NCBI GenBank assembly: GCA_030696465.1
Contig: JAUYSE010000112.1
Span: 1 to 6,146 of the forward strand
Direction of reading: 5' to 3'
Origin: Legionellaceae bacterium
Lineage (GTDB): Bacteria > Pseudomonadota > Gammaproteobacteria > Legionellales > Legionellaceae
Length of the DNA stretch: 6,146 nt
The notes under the pieces were generated by a model. That model was given only the letters and a program-made list of their open reading frames with translations, had not been told where the DNA came from and did not search any database. The translations under genes and the position numbers were made by a program. Shown piece after piece: positions 4,863-6,146 of the stretch (its first letter is position 1; each line of letters opens with the position of its first letter).

Positions 4863-6146
4863 TCATCCCTCAACCGGTTTCAGCAAGCGCGGATAATTAG
4901 TCGGTTCCTTCAAAATATCTTGATAGATTAAATAAAACATCACAATATTTTTGATATAGTTTCGCGTTTCACGCCATGGAATGGACTCTATCCAAATATC
5001 CACTTCTTGTTGTTCATTGTGAGCCAACCATCGGTGTACTTGACGAGGACCTGCATTGTAGGCGGCTAACATGAGTACCGGTTGTTGGTTAAACAAAATG
5101 GCCAAGTGATGCAAATAGGCCGTACCCATTTGTATGTTTTTATCATAGGATGATAATTCAGCCGCGTTTCTATAAGGAATGTGCGCGAATCTTGAGATCA
5201 TTTTGGCGGTGTCAGGCATAATTTGCATAATACCTTGTGCTCCAGCACTGGAGCCTATGGTTTCATAAAATCCACTTTCCTGACGAATCACCGCATAGAT
5301 AAATGCTGGCGAGAGTTGATATTGCTTCGCCATTTTTTGAATCCAGCTCCGATAGAGTAATGGAAAGCGTAAGGAAGTATAAGCGCGTAAATCATCGTTG
5401 TCACTTAAGGTGACGGCTTTCCCGTACCATTTGAGATCGGTCAATACCCAATATAAGATTGCGGCTTTTTCATTGCTGGGAAGCTCGCTGATAAAGTCTT
5501 GTAATAATTGGTTGGCTTGGCGAGTGTCGTGTTTTAAATACAGTTGTTTAATGGTATCGGTGATGGGTTTATAAGCTCGGATATGTTGCGTTTGAATAGG
5601 CAAGGTTTGTTGATTGACTTTCCAGGGTTGATGTAGCCTCATACTGGCTAAAAAGCCATAATAATAATTTTTATGAGAGGCGAGATTGGTATATATTTTT
5701 TTTGCTTCTAGGGTATGGCCCTGCGCATCTAAAGCGCGCGCTAACCAATATTGCCAGATGGCTTCGTCTTTATGGCTATTTAATTGTGAGAGGCGACGAA
5801 CATCTTCCCAACGATGTTGCTTAAGGGCATCTCGGATACGCCACTCAATAAGATCGTCGTTGTAGTAGGCTGGGCGGAGCTTCGCAAACCATTGACTGGC
5901 ATCAGGTTGATTATGTACGGCTTTATGTAACGCCACATAGCTAATAAATGCTTGATTTTGGGAGTCATTGAGCTGTGCTTTCTGCCAATATTGAATCGCC
6001 AACGGCATATTTTTAAAAATAAGCTTGTGTAATCCAAATAAATAAAACTCACTATGGATGCCTTTTTTATCTAATGATCGTATACGCGTGGGTTGTTGTT
6101 CTATAGAAAGTAACAACTGTGCATCTTGTAAGTGTGGCGGTTTATA
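4863..6146 (-). CDS. slt: Soluble lytic murein transglycosylase (Slt70 family), 5' end outside window
   Basis: Slt70 is a periplasmic GH23 lytic transglycosylase that cleaves the MurNAc-GlcNAc bond of peptidoglycan, leaving 1,6-anhydro-MurNAc ends. The frame is open from the right edge to TGA 4863-4865, giving 427 visible residues. A TTG at 6116 is not the start, because ten more sense codons precede it to the edge. The first ~250 residues are alpha-helical, with repeats such as WQYWLARALDAQGHTLEAKK, matching the superhelical U and linker domains. The catalytic domain follows. It has catalytic Glu in RQESGF (codon 5277-5279), AGAQGIMQIMP, AAYNAGPRQVHRWL, and the ESIPWRETRNYIKN motif near the end. 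E. coli Slt has 477 residues before its catalytic Glu; here 289 are visible, so about 190, including the signal peptide, probably lie outside. It is transcribed toward dnaQ and is not part of the plus-strand operon. Confidence 0.95.
   Translation of the reverse strand, partial: YKPPHLQDAQLLLSIEQQPTRIRSLDKKGIHSEFYLFGLHKLIFKNMPLAIQYWQKAQLNDSQNQAFISYVALHKAVHNQPDASQWFAKLRPAYYNDDLIEWRIRDALKQHRWEDVRRLSQLNSHKDEAIWQYWLARALDAQGHTLEAKKIYTNLASHKNYYYGFLASMRLHQPWKVNQQTLPIQTQHIRAYKPITDTIKQLYLKHDTRQANQLLQDFISELPSNEKAAILYWVLTDLKWYGKAVTLSDNDDLRAYTSLRFPLLYRSWIQKMAKQYQLSPAFIYAVIRQESGFYETIGSSAGAQGIMQIMPDTAKMISRFAHIPYRNAAELSSYDKNIQMGTAYLHHLAILFNQQPVLMLAAYNAGPRQVHRWLAHNEQQEVDIWIESIPWRETRNYIKNIVMFYLIYQDILKEPTNYPRLLKPVEG

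Noticed and set aside
5780..6052. A 90-codon second minus-strand frame within slt
   Set aside because: It is out of phase with the helical-repeat coding sequence and has no supporting motif.
6114..6116. TTG 6116 as the start of the minus-strand transglycosylase
   Set aside because: The frame stays open for ten more codons to the window edge, and Slt-family proteins need roughly 190 more residues plus a signal peptide, so the gene is truncated by the window.
1..6146. Mobile elements, CRISPR arrays, tRNA/rRNA genes, defence or secretion systems
   Set aside because: No repeat-spacer pattern, transposase motif, terminal inverted repeat, cloverleaf or recognised accessory gene was found; nearly the whole window is accounted for by housekeeping genes.

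Overview
The window is a compact chromosomal segment from a gammaproteobacterium. All six recognisable genes are housekeeping genes, and residue by residue they align best from memory with gammaproteobacterial families: NADP-type isocitrate dehydrogenase, ClpS, ClpA, a WaaE/KdtX-like LPS core glycosyltransferase, RNase HI, DnaQ (epsilon) and Slt70. Base composition looks moderately AT-rich by eye. The order icd-clpS-clpA, without cspD between icd and clpS, differs from E. coli. It would fit a lineage such as the Legionellales, but that placement is inference and was not searched.

Layout. Positions 1-259 hold the 3' end of icd. A 76-88 nt AT-rich gap with an imperfect inverted repeat follows. 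Next comes a same-strand run: clpS (start best placed at ATG 348), a 53 nt leader with a strong ribosome-binding site, clpA (719-2974), a family-2 glycosyltransferase (2975-3706, its ATG directly abutting the clpA stop), rnhA (3713-4153, 6 nt later) and dnaQ (4150-4824, 4 nt ATGA overlap). The spacing from clpA to dnaQ strongly suggests one co-transcribed, translationally coupled unit. A perfect GC-rich palindrome lies in the 38 nt gap after dnaQ. On the other strand, converging on it, is a soluble lytic transglycosylase (slt) whose 5' end lies beyond the right edge.

How the genes work together. ClpS delivers N-end-rule substrates to ClpA, the unfoldase of ClpAP; clpP is not in the window. 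The glycosyltransferase probably acts on the LPS core, and Slt on peptidoglycan. RNase HI and the Pol III proofreading subunit serve DNA replication and repair. The functional link between ClpSA and the downstream genes is not obvious and may be only positional.

I see no mobile element, CRISPR array, tRNA, rRNA, phage gene or defence system, and nothing that amounts to a new biological system. The points worth a second look are fine-scale. They are a near-canonical beta-clamp binding motif in DnaQ flanked by G6 and T7 runs, a Met-Gly-Phe version of the ClpP-docking loop in ClpA, a five-codon reading frame with its own Shine-Dalgarno in the clpS-clpA gap, an overlapping upstream frame at the clpS start, and the unusual operon composition.
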